The notes: a model not told the origin generated them from the sequence alone. Counted from the first letter of the stretch, positions 36,198 to 51,100 are shown. The stretch is DNA of 64,000 nucleotides from Tridacna crocea (GCA_943736015.1 OX031068.1:25800296-25864295); one strand, 5' to 3'. Numbers and translations: made by a program.

Positions 36198-39100
36198 AAG
36201 TGACAACCCTGTGTTCAAAAGACCTTGAAAAAGAGGGCTTTTGAAAGCTGGAAAAGAACAAATGCTGCTCAATATTACTTTCTCTTTTTCCTACAAGTTT
36301 TCTAGTCTTTCAAAGACAGATCTTATACCTTGAGCTATTTTAAGTTTTCATGCTTTCATGAGTACAGAATTTTGTTGTTTGGAACAGACTTATCTGTTTA
36401 CCAGGCAGCAAAGTGAGAGACTTTTTCAAATGGAAAGCATTTGCAGATGACAAATTATTTGTGGGTCAGATTATAGAATTTGTTTTGAAAATATAGCAAA
36501 TATTGTGGGTAAAGGAGAAATAGAGAATGTTTGTTGAGTGAACATCATTGGTAATATTTTTATTTGTGGCTGTGCCACTCGTGAAAATATTACCGATGAT
36601 GTTCACTTGATGAAATAAACTTCAATCTTTCACTGAAAAAAAAAACAAAACAAATATTCTATTTATTTCAAGCTTTTAACCCTTTCTGGGGGGAACTTAA
36701 TCAAAATCTAGAACAATTCTTTTTGGTTATTTCCCATGGTGCAACCCCCTTCACATAGTAACATATTAGGGCATTACAATATTATGTAAAGTACAAGAAA
36801 TGCAAGGTGGATTACCTCATATTTCCATCTGTTTGTGAGGCACGAGCATTTTACCTAGGTAACTAGTGCGCGTGAACACCTGTTTCCGCAATCAATTGAA
36901 GAGTTAGAGAATATAAAAATCTGTATTTTTTACCTGTGTAACTATGAGGTATTGTGAGGATTGTTCTTAAAATTGTAATTGCCGATTGTTAAATATTTAA
37001 AGCTTTTGTTATTCTCATCTTTAATTTATAAACATGTTCATTGTTTGTTAGTCTTACTTGGTATCATCTTTTCTTTGGGAGATCAAATAGTACGAACCGT
37101 TTCTGGCACAATACGATGTTAACTTAAAAATTCGGCTTATTTATATGAACGGCTTGTATGATAATGACGTCACGTTCGATACACAATTGGAATTCCAAAG
37201 TAATGGTTTCGCGCCACATACATGATGTAAAATACATAAACAGGAACCAGACGTTCCAAATTTTAAAACGGAAGTAACTGAATTGTCAGAATACTGCTGA
37301 ATGTAAAGTGCAATAAAGTTTATAAAATTTTGTGGATATGCAATTGCAAGTGAATCGAGATGATATCAGGTGAGACTAACAAACAGTGAACATGTTTATA
37401 CATCAAAGGTAAGAATAACAGAAGTTTTAAATATTTAACAATCGGCAATTACAATTTTAAGAACAATCCTCACAATATCAAAAAATATTTCACTGATATT
37501 CCTGGATAACCTACATGAAAGCATGAAATAAATGCCAATCTTTCCTTTAGTAACATGGATTCGTTTGGTAAAGTATTTAGACAGAAAGAGTTAATGTTCA
37601 TAAGAGTTATTGTTCATTATTTCATCTTCACATTGTATCTATCCATTTTTCTGTTAGCATTATAAATATTCAGTTCTCTTGCAGACAACCAAAGTTTTAG
37701 GATTGTCCATATTAAAATTATTTGCGGAAAACAAATATGGTCTAAATGATGGTTTTTATTCTTGAACGGTAAGGAAATATTGTGAGCAGTGGAGAAAATG
37801 CTAATTACCAGCATTTTCTTCCGTAAATGTTTTCAGGAATGTACTTCATCAACAATAAAAAAACATGGAGTTTCTTGGTATAGACTTGATATGTAAACTC
37901 TTTATCTCAAAACAAAATTTTAGACTTGACTAAATTTTAAACAATTCAATTGGCTCAATGTAGAACTTCTGTGAAAGCATGAAATATTGTAGGAATAGTG
38001 AAAATGCTGGTTGGCTATACCAGCATTAATGTTTTCAAAAGGCTTCTGTTTCATTAAAACTCCGGATTGTAGGGTAAATGGTTAAAGAAAAAAAACATTT
38101 TATCTCAAACTTTCAACACTTTCTGTGAAAGGGTTGAAACATTGTTGGAAAATGAGAAAATGCTGGGTACCAGCATTTTCTCTTTTTCCCACAATGTTTT
38201 CAAAAGACCTCTCTGTCATGGTGGTTAAAACTCAGAAATGTGTGGTAAAGGTTTAAACAAAGTACAGGCATTTTCTTTCTCAAATGTTTGATAGCATATA
38301 TTTCATATGATTTGTAGGAAAAGAATGAATTGAATGGAAAGATAAAATCTCTAGGAGAGCAGATGAAGACAGAGGCTGACAAACACAAGTCTGTGACTGA
38401 GGGCTTACAGGAACAAATACAGAACATGCAGAAAATGGTGGAAAATGCAAGACATGTACTGACCTTTTATCACATATTTACTCTTTACCACACAACATAA
38501 TGTTCGACTTGTCCAAATTGAAAGTATTCTCAGATGATAAATGTAACGTTGCACAATTGAATGGAATGGAAATACAATAGAAAGAATGGAAAACATGATT
38601 GGAAAAGGAGAAAATGCTGGTTATCAGCATTTACTCCTTTTCCCACAATGTTTTCTACATCTGTCAGTCTTAAGGTCAATTTAACTTGAGATTGTAAGGT
38701 ATAGGGTTAAGACTTCTACCAGCAGCGTAGTAAACCCATGATTTTGTTTCCATAAGTACACTAGTTACGGTATATTGTGTTTTTTTCTGGTAAGAGTAGC
38801 AGTCTGTAATGTAGCTATAAACATGTTAACCTTGAAGTGCAAACCACATGTTTGGAATTTGGTTCTCTTTCTTCTATTAAGTTTTGTTGGATAAACACAT
38901 TATTATACTCATACAAGTTTGAGACTGTAGTTAAATGTATAAGATCTACATGCATATTACTGTAATAAGTATGCCTTCAAGAAACTGTCTCAGTCTATTT
39001 TGGATGTTGATGCCATAGAGCATTTACATCTGTATGTAAACCTAGACAAATTCCAATGAACATGAAAGTTTGCAAGAAATGTTTGCTGAAATACAAACCA

Positions 39101-42100
39101 CATCTGCTGGGGTTCGAACCCATTCAAACAAATATCCTTGTTTTTTCGAGGTTTAACTCTTTCCCAAAGGACAAATTTTAGACTCTTCCAAACTCAAATT
39201 TGATAAAAATGGCAAAAAGTTCTCCAAATGGGTAGAAAACACTGTAGGAAAAGGGAAATTGCTCGTTACGAGCAAGTTCTCCTTTTCCAACAGTGTTCTC
39301 AAAAGACCTGTAATGCAGACACGTAAAAACAAGGGCTTGTTTGGGAAAGGGTTCAAAGACTTATACCATAACCACTTAGCTAAAGTGATATCTCCCTGTT
39401 GCAGTTGTTAGGTATTATATTTAAATCCGGATGAAACCATGCACGAAGGAGTGCTCTCCTGTAACCCACCTCCTCTTTTACCACACAATCCCTACTTTTG
39501 ATGCCCCTGAGAAAGAAGCCTTTAGAAAACACTGTGGGAAAAGGAGAAAATGCTGGTAACCAGTCTACCCTTCCCGGAACAAATTTCAATTCTTCAATCA
39601 CCTTTATTTTGTCGTCTGCAAATGTTTTCAATTTGAACCAGTCTAAAATTTTGTTGTCTGGCAATGGGTTAACCACACAATCCCTACTTTTGATGCCCCT
39701 GAGAAAGAAGCCTTTAGAAAACACTGTGGGAAAAGGAGAAAATGCTGGTAACCAGTCTACCCTTCCCGGAACAAATTTCAATTCTTCAATCACCTTTATT
39801 TTGTCGTCTGCAAATGTTTTCAATTTGAACCAGTCTAAAATTTTGTTGTCTGGTTATGGGTTAACCACACAATCCCTACTTTTGATGCCCCTGAGAAAGA
39901 AGCCTTTAGAAAACACTGTGGGAAAAGGAGAAAATGCTGGTAACCAGCATTTTCTCCTTTTCCTACAGTGTTTTCTACCCTTCCCAGAACAAATTTCTGT
40001 TTTTTAGCCACCTTTATTTTGTCGTCTGCAAATGCTTTCATTTTGGACCAGTCTAAAATTTTCTCGTGTGGTAATGAGTTAAGTCATCATTTATTGATAA
40101 CTCAAACCTTTATTAACCCTTTACTCAATAGGGCATTTCTTTGGTATCTCTAATGGACCCTAAATAACAGCAAGGATGAAGCCGTTTTTTATGGGTATAT
40201 GACACCTTTTGATAGCGTAGAAAACATTTATGGCAAAAGGTGAAATTGCTCGTCACGAGCAATTTCACCTTTTGCCACAATGTTTTCCAAAGGCTCCTAC
40301 AAGCACTGTGTAGAAATGAGTATCTGTGGAGTAAAGGGTTAAGGAGAAAGTCCATTTCTAGACAACAAATGGGATTAATGGCTCTATGGCCAATCTGGAA
40401 TGAGCCCCCATCTTACAAACCAAAGTTTGCAACAAATGCATAGCTCAAATACAAACTGCATCTGCAGGGATTCAAACCCATACGGACAAATATCCTTGTT
40501 TTTCGAGGATTAACAGACAAATACCATAACCACTGAGCTAAAGAGATAACTCCCTAACACAGTTGTAGGTATTGTATTTAAATCGGGACAAAGCCATACA
40601 TGAAGAAATAATCTCCCATAACAATACAATTTACCTGGTTGTCTCTTATTCTTCTTTTAATTAGTGTTATGTAACTAGCAGTTTCCTCTCCTTTACATCA
40701 TTTCAGATCCTTCCAGACACAAAATCTTTTCTCCCACCTGTTTGTCTTCAAATGTTTTTGAATTTGACTCGTCCCAAATTGTGTATTCTGGAAAAGAGTT
40801 AAGTCTTTTTTAGTGACAGTTGTTTCTTTGGTTCTGCAGGAGGCTAGTCAGAGCTCAATGATGGATCTTGAGATAGCAGATTATGAGAGAACTGCTCAAG
40901 CATTGAACGAAAAAATCACAGAAAAGGATAAAGAAATAGAGGAAATGAAAACTGAAATAAACCGTCTAGAAGAAAGGACAAAAGCACTGCAAGGACAAAT
41001 AGGTAAGATAGGGGTCCAGAATTGCCCTGTGCTATTGTGTATGTATTTATCTCCTTTGATTGTGTGTTATCAGTATTAGTGAGGTAGAATGGCTGCCTCA
41101 GACCATAAAGTACCGGGTTCAATACCCAGGAGTGGGTGTCAACTCTGGAAATGTTCATTGGCTCATATATTCAGAATGAGAACTAATGTAGTGTTGCCAG
41201 GAAGCAGAACTGAGTGAGATGGGTAGAAACTGCAAGGATTTGTTTCGCAATTGATGTAAAATAAATATGTTTAAACAGTCTTATTTGATGTATGAAATGA
41301 ATGTGATGACGTTGCATCATAACCAATCAAATTCAGGATCAAGCTGAAAGTAGTCCTCATGTGAGTTTTGTCATCTTGTACCAGATTTTTGGACTACATT
41401 TGACAGTCAGATACTGATTATTTTCCCTTCAGTCTGTTGTTGGCTAGATAACATGCATTTATTTATTGACTGGTAGTTTTGCACTTTACCAGCAATGTTT
41501 TCAAAAACCCTTTTTTTGTTGGTCATGATTTCACAGGATAGCTATATAAAAGGTTCAACCCTTTACCACAGGACAAAATTTAAGACTCATCTACATCGAA
41601 AGCATCTGAAGAGGAGAAACTAAATATGATAGAAATGATGAGATTGTTTTTTGACAAAGTAGAAAATATTGTGGTTACCAGCATTTTCTGCTTTTCATAC
41701 AAAGTTTTCAAAAGCCTCTTTTCTTTGAGGCGTTAAAACCTGAGATTGTGTAGTAAAGGGTTAACTATTTACCACACGATAAAATTTTAGACTGATTCAA
41801 ATTGAAAGCATTTGCAGATGACAAAGGTGACTGAAAAATTGAAATTTGTTCTGTGAAGGGTAGAAAACACTGTGGGAAAAGGAGAAAATGCTGGTTACCA
41901 GCATTTTCTCCTTTTCCCACAGTGTTTTCAAAAGGCTTCTTTCTCAGGGGCGTCAAAATTAGGGATTGAGTGGTAATGGGTTAATTATGGTGGATTTTGA
42001 CCAACCAGACTTGACAGTTTTACCTTCAATATACAGATAGTGTAGAGGAGCAGAGGGTACAAGCAGAAGACAGAGGTAACAAGCTTAAACAACTGTTGGT

Positions 42101-45100
42101 AAAAACCAAGAAGGATCTAGCTGATGCTAAGAAACTGGAGTCGGAGCAAAGAACTGCTGATGCACAACTTCGAGGTCAGATGGAAAGTCATCAGCAGCAG
42201 ATGGAAGAGCTAAAGGTATGGTTCTTTCTGTAAAAGTGTTTTTTTTTTCAAACAACCACTTATCCTTAAACAGGTATTTGTCAATTTGTCGAACTGTTTG
42301 CTTGAATGGGTTTGTGGTAGAGTTGGTCAGCAGTTATGGTTTCTTGTTCTAACATTGACAGAAGCTAAATAGTTAAAACAAGCTGCCTAACAAGTATTTG
42401 TATGATAGAGTCTAAGCATGGTGTTTTTTTTTTTTTAACCCTTTCCCAAACAATCCCTGGTTTTTACGGGTCGGGAATAGAAACCTTTTGAAAACTTTGT
42501 GGAAAAAGGAGAAAATGCTGGTAACCAGCATTTTCTCCTTTTCCCACAATGTTTTCTACCCTATCATATAGAAAAATCATCTTTTTAGCGACTGTTAATT
42601 TGTCATCTGCAAAATGCTTCCAATTTGGCCTGGTCCAAAATTTGCCGTTTGGGAAAGGGTTAACTCTCATTTCCTTAGCCTAGGATATCAGATGTAAATT
42701 GCCTGTTTGGTAATCAACAGGTTTTGACTTCATGACTCAAATACTGGTCTAGCTATGGTTATTGACTTGGATAGATGATTATTCAAAACAACAGGATTCA
42801 CTCTTCTAACCACTGACGAAACAAAATGTTAGTTTTGTTTATATGAAAAATCAGCTTGTGAAGATGTTGCCAGTAAAACTGGTGTAATATAAACTTATGG
42901 ACTGCATGTCATGACTTAACTGTAACTTCGTTGAAAATGATATTATCACCAAACAGACAGATTGTCTTTAATCACTAACATTGTTCATTTTAAAGGTCCA
43001 AATTGCAAGTTTGTCTGCAGAGAAGATGAGGATGGAAGAAAAATTACGTAACAGTAATGACAACAATCAGAAAAGCATTAAATCTTTAGAGAATAGAGTT
43101 ACCAGTCTGCAGAATGACCTTGATCTTGCAAGGAGTGAATTGACCTCATGTCAAGCTGAATATGAGGGTTATAAGGTAAGTATTAACAGCAACGACTTTA
43201 TCAGATAGATACACGTACACTTTATGATATGTTTTGTAAGGTGTTCATGCCAAACAGCATTGAAGTAACAAAACTCACTATAAAAAGCCTGAATGGGAAA
43301 AACGTGATCAAGCTTAGGTAAAGCTTTTTGCTGATAATCTGTTCTTTACAAAAAGAGAAAAACCATTGCAAACTGCGGAGGAGTGTGACATCTTACCTAA
43401 GTGTTATTCCCAATACTTAACCACAATTCATTTTACATGAATCTCTTTGAACTTTTTTGTTGGTCCACTTGCGCTATGGCTATTTGCTTTCCTTCTAGGT
43501 TCATCTACCAGATCCAGGGTAGGCCAGCAAAAAAATGCTTTGTTTATAACCAGAGAAAAAATACTACTTCTCATGTATTTTGCAGGTTCGAGTACACAGT
43601 GTTCTAAAACAACAAAAAACAAAGGGACCAAATGAGGGACCAAGTGAAGGGGATAAATTGGAAAGGTAAAGACTGAACAAATAGAAATTAGATCATTTTA
43701 TTGATGTTACGAAAACTGACTGTAAAGAATAACACAAGGAGACTTTGAATTCCTTAGTGAAAAATTTCACTTTTTGTGGCATAGTTTAGTTTAAACATAT
43801 TTATTTTACATCGATTGAGAAACAAGTTCTTACAACTTATACTAATCTCTCTCGATTCTGCTTCCTGGGAACTAGACCAGTACTCGCACCGAATGTGTGG
43901 GCCAATGAATAATCCCGAAGTTGACACTCGTTCCTGGGTATAGAACTTACGACATTTAGGTTATGAGGCCGACACTCTACCTCACAACCACGGACACCAC
44001 ACAATACCTGTGGCATACCTGTACCATAAAAATTTTTTATAGTGACTGTGAAAAATCAACACTTTACCACACAATTCTGAATTTTAAGGACCCTTGGGAG
44101 AGAACTTTTGAAAGCATTGTGGGAAAAAGAGAAAATGCTAGTAACCAGATTTCAATGTAGTTCTGCACAATGATTCTCCTTCACGAGTAGACGGGCCATT
44201 CAAAATCCCTAAGGGGGGGGGGGGGGCGGCTTGGCATCTTGCCTCTGGGCAGCTTCTAGTCTGAGACAAATAGTCATAGATACTATTTTCATTTTGTTCT
44301 TTGTCTTGGGGCACTCATTTAGAGTTAAAGAAAATGAACTAGGTTTAACTCTTTACCAAACAGTCCAAACTTTTATCGACCCCCGAGAAAGAATGCTTTT
44401 GAAAACATTGTAGGAAAAGGAGAAAATGCTGGTATTTTTCCTTTTCCTACAATGTTTTCTACACTTTCCAAGTCAACTTTCAATTTTTGAGTCACATTCA
44501 TTTTGCTGTCTCCCAGTGGGGTCCCGGTTTTTTTTTACTTTATAGAATAGGACCTCGGCCTTTCTCTATGGCATGTCGTAGAAGGCGACTAAAATTAGAG
44601 ACAAACGGCTGCTTTCCTCGTAATTCGTAGGATTGCAGCAGGCTGGGTAGTTCTTATTCCAAATCCTATATTTTTTTTCTTGATGTAAATAGGGTTTGGA
44701 ATGGGAATCAGTTGGCCTGTGGGACCCCGTGTGGTTTAATCGGGGGTATAAGAATAAACCACTGCAGTCCCGCGATCGTCACATCTGCCATTTCATCTGG
44801 CGGAACAAAAGTGACAGCATGCATGTCGTAAAAGGCGACAAAAGGGGCATCATTTTGTGTTTCATCCATTCCTCATTTATCATGTTTGTCTTATGTTGTT
44901 GCACATGTATGTTATTTTCACCTCGCATTATTGTTTACTAAGTAAGTGCGCCCAATATGACCTAAGTTGTCGACGGGCCATAAAACACTATTCATTCATT
45001 CATTCATTTTGCTGTCTGCAAATAATTTCAATTTGGACTAGCCCAAAAATTTTTTATTAGGTAAAGAGTTGAGCAGTATTTGTTGTGTAAAGTATTTCTG

Positions 45101-48100
45101 TATATTGCCTATCAAATTACAGCATAGGGGGTGCTTTGTAAAAAGGTGATTTAATGCATTTACAAAAAGTATTGATCCATGTGATACTGCTCAGTCTGCA
45201 TAGGCTGACATAGGTAGAAAACTGTCACTTTTTGTAAATTTATGCATGGCAATGGACCATTCTACCTCATGTCATACTGTTTTTAGACCAAATTGACCCA
45301 TATTTATGCAATGAACTGCATTGTTTAACCCTTTACCCAATAATAAAACTTTTAGACTGGTCCAAATGGAAAGCACTTGCAGGGGACAAAATCAGCGTGA
45401 CTCAAAAATTGCAATTTGTTTCCATCAGAGTAGAAAACATTGTGGGAAAAGGAGAAAATGCTGGTTACCAGCCTTTTCTCCTTTTCCCACAATTTTTTAC
45501 AAAGGGTTCTATTTAAGGGTTGTAAAAACCAGGGATTGTTTGGTAAAGGGTTAACTCATCTTACCATGACATTGTATCTGAGAACCATTGTTATGATTTT
45601 CGTAACAGGGAAAGACTTGAGAGAGTGATTGAGCAGCTGAAGTCCAAACTGGAAGAGAGCAAGTAAGGACAACTAGCTTTTTGGATTGAAGACACAGATA
45701 TCTGGCATCTTAATTCTGTCCCAAGTGTCAAACTGAACCCTTAACTCATTACCAAATGACAAAATTTTAGGTTTGCCCCAATCGAAAGCTTTTGCAGACG
45801 ACAAAATAAAAGTGACTGTAAATTTAAAATTTGTTTTATGAAGGGTGGTTACCAGCATTTTCTCCTTTTCCTGCAATGTTTTCAAAAGGCTTCTTTCTCT
45901 CAGTTGTTAAAAGTCGGGATTGTGTGAGAAAGAGTTAGACTGCTACATAGATTAAAATGAAATGAAAATTTGTGTTTAACAGTGAAATTTTCCAAGTTTC
46001 AAAGTTTATTTCACCAGAAAGAAAATACCATATTGGAAAGTGTGGATCAAAGATCAGACTGAACTTTTTGTACAGTCTGATCTTGATATACACTATCCAC
46101 AAAGGTGCCCCAAGTTGTGCTTATCAGGTCAAAGGTTAACCAATTACCACACAATCCCTAGGAAGAAGCCTTTTGAAAACATTGTGGGAAAAGGAGAAAA
46201 TGCTGGTAACCAGCATTTTCTCCTATTCCCACAATGTTTTCTACTCTATCAAAACAAAATTGCACCATTTGAGCAACTTTGAAATTGTTGTCTGCAAATG
46301 CTTTCAATTTGGATAGGTCTAAAATTTTGCTGTGTGGTAATAGGTTAAGACTGTTGCAAAAGGCGGGGCTGAAATGAGGGAATATTTAAAAGACTAGAAA
46401 GTATGGAAAACAAGGAGAACATGCTGGATGCCATTATTTACTACTTTTCTCTCTTTTATTTTATCAGCCTATCATGCACAGGATTATAGACATAAATGTG
46501 CGGTCTGATCTTGCATATAAAGTATCAGCTATACTGTGCATCATGTGGATAAAAGAGAAACATAGAGACCTTTTTTTTTCAAAAGTCTTTCACTTTTCAC
46601 TGTAAATCTGAAGTTCTTAGACAATCCAGAAGATTGATTTTGAACACATTGTCAAAACTGTATCAAGTATTGAGAAAAGGACTCTTTGAATTAACAGTTG
46701 GCTAGGAGTGTAATGTTATACTTTTTATACCCCCGCAAAATGAATGTTTTGGGGTGTATACTGGAATCAGCCTGTCTGTCTACCTGTGTGTGCGCCTGTT
46801 TACAAAATACTAGTAATTGGCCGTTTCTGTCAAAGTGCTGGCAGGGGTATTAAGTCACATTCACTGACAGCTCTAGTTAAACTGTGTCAACCAAATTATT
46901 TTTTTAATTTACAAATAAATATTGGATGAAAGAAAAGGGAGAAAACAATGTGACATTCAAAGAAATTCCTCAATGTTTTCACTTTTTCCCACTTGTTACA
47001 ATGTTTTACAATGTTAGATAGTTGTTTTTGTATTCTCTGTGTATTATTTTACCAGTGAGAATCTTGAAGCTGCAAAGAAAGAGAATGAAGTATATCAAGA
47101 GGATCATGACAGGCTTCTGAAGAGACACAATAAAACACTGCAGGAACTGCAGCAGAAAGACGAACAGTACAGGAAAAGGTTAAGAAATTGCTTTTCTTTC
47201 TATTGTCCTTTGAAAAGAGTTTTTAAACCAATTTCAATCATATCATGGTGAGCAATTTCATTCAGCAAAATTAGTTCTTAAAAGGTTAGAAAATATGTTA
47301 TGAGAAAAGGAGATGTTGCTGGTGATCAGCATTTTCTTGTTTTCCTACAATTTGTTAAAAAAAAGTTTTCTTTAGCTTTGTTGAAAATCTGGATTGCTTT
47401 TCAAAGAATTAATTTGATTTCATTAGCAGTAGACTAGGGAAGGATATGGGCCCCTATTCACCAACCATTCTTAAGAATATTCTTAGTCCTATTCTTCAAG
47501 ATTTTTCTGAATTTCAAAGTAACATAAATTCTGATTGGCTAAACCATTTGGTTTAGCAAATCAGAAGTTGTGTTTTTTTCAAATTCAGAAAATTCTGGAC
47601 ACTGACACAAAGGGTGTTCTAAAGAATAGTTGATGAATACCGTCCCTTGTGTTACCTTAGGACATTTTTATGTGACAGGTGTGGTCAAAAGATATATTTC
47701 TAAAGTCAATTGCCAAATGTTTGTTCCAGGGTGTATTGAATTTTTTTTGTGCCGGGTGAAGAAATTTTAGGCTTGTCCACAGATTGTGAATTTGCTGACT
47801 ATTTGGCGGAGATGGTTGAATTTGTCTTTGAAAAGGTAGGCAAAATTGAGGAAAAAAGAAAATATGTGCATCAGTATTTTCATTTTTTTCCCCTCCTTTT
47901 CCCCCAATGTCTTCAAAAGCCAATTTTATGAGTGTTGTAAATACATCAGAGTGCTGGACACAAAGTGAAATTGACTTCTATATATTTCAGACTTGAGGAG
48001 ATGACACGAGAGAAATCAGCAGTTATGTCAGAGCAAGTTCAGACTATTAAACAGCTCTCAGCCCAGAATGAGACTCTGACCCAGTCCTTTAAGGACCAGT

Positions 48101-51100
48101 TGCGAGCAGTTCAAGAGGATCACCAGAGAGCTGTTGTACTGCTTCAGAACCAGATTGACTCGCTAGATAAGGACAACCTGCGTTTACAGAGAGAGATGCA
48201 GCAGTCTGCTCATAGGTCTGCGACATCACCGAAGGAAAAGGAGAAATCTGTGACACCAACATTGTCAGATAATCTCACTGACTTTAGACATATAGAGAGA
48301 CAAGAAGGGGAGGTCAGTTCATTTTTTTTGTGTTTGATTTCAATAAGGTTTCAATCGTTTGACAACTATGCTTTGGTAAGGTTCTTTACCAAACAATAAT
48401 TTTTTAATTGGACCAGTTTCAAAGCATCTGCAGACAACAAATTAAATCCTATTAATATAACGATTTCTGACTTTGATGGGTAGAAAATATTGTGGGAAGA
48501 GGAGAAAATGCTGGTTACCAGCATTTTCTCTTTTTCTCACAGTGTTTTCTACAGGCTTCTTTCTCGGGGTCGTTAAAAGTCGGGATTGTGTGGTAAGAGT
48601 TAAGCAGCACCATGCACAACACTTTCTCATGGAAATGGCCTCATTTTCTCATAAATAATGAGCCATGCTCTGGCAAAAGGGGACTGAAGGTATCTTCATG
48701 ATATGGCCTGCAATACGCAAAAATGGGCACTTGGACATTTGCGTAAAGTGTCGTCTCAGATCAGCCTGCGCAATTCGCGCAGGCTGATCCGAGATGACAC
48801 TTTCCATTTCATTTGATTTTCTGTTTTGTACAAATCTGCTGTAGCACAAAATATAATGGAGTCATAAAGTGCCGTCTCGGATTAGCCTGTGTGAGCTGCG
48901 CAAACTGATCCGACACGTCGCTTTACGCAGATGTCCGAATACCCCTTTTCGCGTATTGCAAGCCATACATCCTACCTCCCAAGTCATTATATTATTATGG
49001 ATCCATAAAATCCATTTTGCATCACAACCAACTGAATCATGAGCTACTGTGGTCCTTTCACACACAGAAAATGGACTGGTATCTAAAAGTTTTGCCTCAG
49101 GTCAGCCCTCATGGACTGTGCAAGCTGACCGAGGTCAATTTTTTCGCAGATGCATGGATGCATTATTCCCCCTTTTCACACAGCATGGCTTATATGTTTG
49201 AATCCTGTCAAAGTGGCTCTCATCAATTCTTAGACAGAACTCTGGCTTAGCCAGGATTCAAACCTGTAAATCTGTACCCCTGCATGTTACCTCTGAGCTA
49301 TCATGGCTTGAAGAAAGTAAAGCAGGTGATAGCTAAAATCTTAAGATTGAAACTCAGGAAGTAGATGCAGTGTACTGGTATGTTATACTTTTATATTAAC
49401 GCATTCCACCTTCCTCCTTCAGATGACTTTGTATGTCTTGTTGCAACCACTTAGGAAAATATTTGGAAGAAATAGCTCATCAAGAACAATATTTCCTTCA
49501 ACCACTATATCAAATTATTTTCAAAACCCATTACCACACAATCCCTACTTTTGACGCCCCTGAGAAAGAAGCCTTTAGAAAACATTGCGGGAAAAGGAGA
49601 AAATGCTGGTAACCAGCATTTTCTCCTTTTCCCTCAATGTTTTCTACCCTTCACATAACAAATTTCAAATTTTCAGTCACTTTTATTTTTTCGTCTGCAA
49701 ATGCTTTCGATTTGGACAAGCCTAAAATATTGTCGTTTGGTAATGAGTTAAATGAGTTTAAAGCAGATTTCTGTAAACATTTTATGTGAAATGTAAATTA
49801 AGGCACGAAACACAGGAAAATGTTATTGCTGAAATGAAACCTATAAAAACTGTCCGGTATGAGCTGTTATTCTTCTGCCATAATGTTTTCAAAGGGTGTT
49901 CTGTGGTAATGCAGAAAAAAAAGTTGTCTGTAGAGTGATAATGGTTCGCAAAAGGACCTTTAGTCCTCCTTTACTTTCTTACTAATCTCTGACAGACACG
50001 TATAAGCACTACAGTTACCATTTTGATATTCAGATCACATTTTGTTGAACACTGAAATAGATAAGACTTTTATTTCAGTTTAAAGATCTCAAGGCTATGA
50101 AATCACTCCAAGTCCTTAGGTTATAAACGGCAAATTTTGGACCAGACCAAATTGAAAGCATTTTGCAGACGACAAATTAACAGTTGCTAAAAAGATGATT
50201 TTTGTATATGATAGGGTAGAAAACATTGTGGGAAAAGGAGAAAATGCTGGCGACCAGCATTTTCTCCTTTTCCCACAATGTTTTCAAAAGGCTTCTATTC
50301 CTGACCCGTAAAAACCAGGGATCGTTTGGGAAAGGGTTAAGTTGTTGCACTGTGCATTTTTTCTCTATTTTCCAATTAGGGTTCAGAAATAGTCGACCCA
50401 GAACCATGTCCAAGGGTAAGTTTCTATTTCATTGTTACATAATAGGAAGTATTGTGTAAAATTTTGATATACATTGTTTGCTTTGGAGCACTAATCACAA
50501 CATAAGATTCAGCGGTTTATGTAGATTATGATCAGACTACCTTTTGCAGACACTATAGATAAAGAATTTTCTCTCAGATCTTGGATCTACACAGCTTGCT
50601 ATCCCATTTCATTTATGTGGCACTGGAAGGGTTACTGATGGTAGACCTACATTCTTCATTTAATCAGGTTTAGACTGTCAAATATATAAGCTAGTTGTTT
50701 GTTTTACATGTGAAATTGAGATCTTTTCATAGAGTTAACAAGAAAATTATTTTTTTAACGCTAGTCGTGGCTGGGGATGTGAAACTTTGTATCTTTTAGT
50801 ATATGATAAAGCAAGAGTGAAGCCAAGGGATAGGGCACTAGCTTCTTTAAAAAGACACTTTGGGTTGAGCTACACATTAATAAGGTTCAGCTTTTCAGAG
50901 TATAAACATCTTGCTATCAAAACTTGGCATATAATTTGAAATTGATTATTATAAGATTCTATGAAATTGTTCTAAAATTGATGCAAATTTATTTTTTTCT
51001 TGAATGATCTTCCAGGTACCAAGCCAGAAGACAGGAGTTATGCCCCTTGACCAGTTGTTGAATACAGACATAGACGAAACAGCCAGTAAGTATAAAACAA

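Noticed and set aside
39481-40082. Regularly spaced repeats as a CRISPR-like array
   Set aside because: Only three units, 192 bases each, with no spacer variation; they are MITE copies in a eukaryotic genome.
40420-40625. tRNA gene
   Set aside because: A and B boxes are present but the arms do not fold into a full tRNA, and the sequence continues as a repeated tail shared with another copy; a SINE head fits better.
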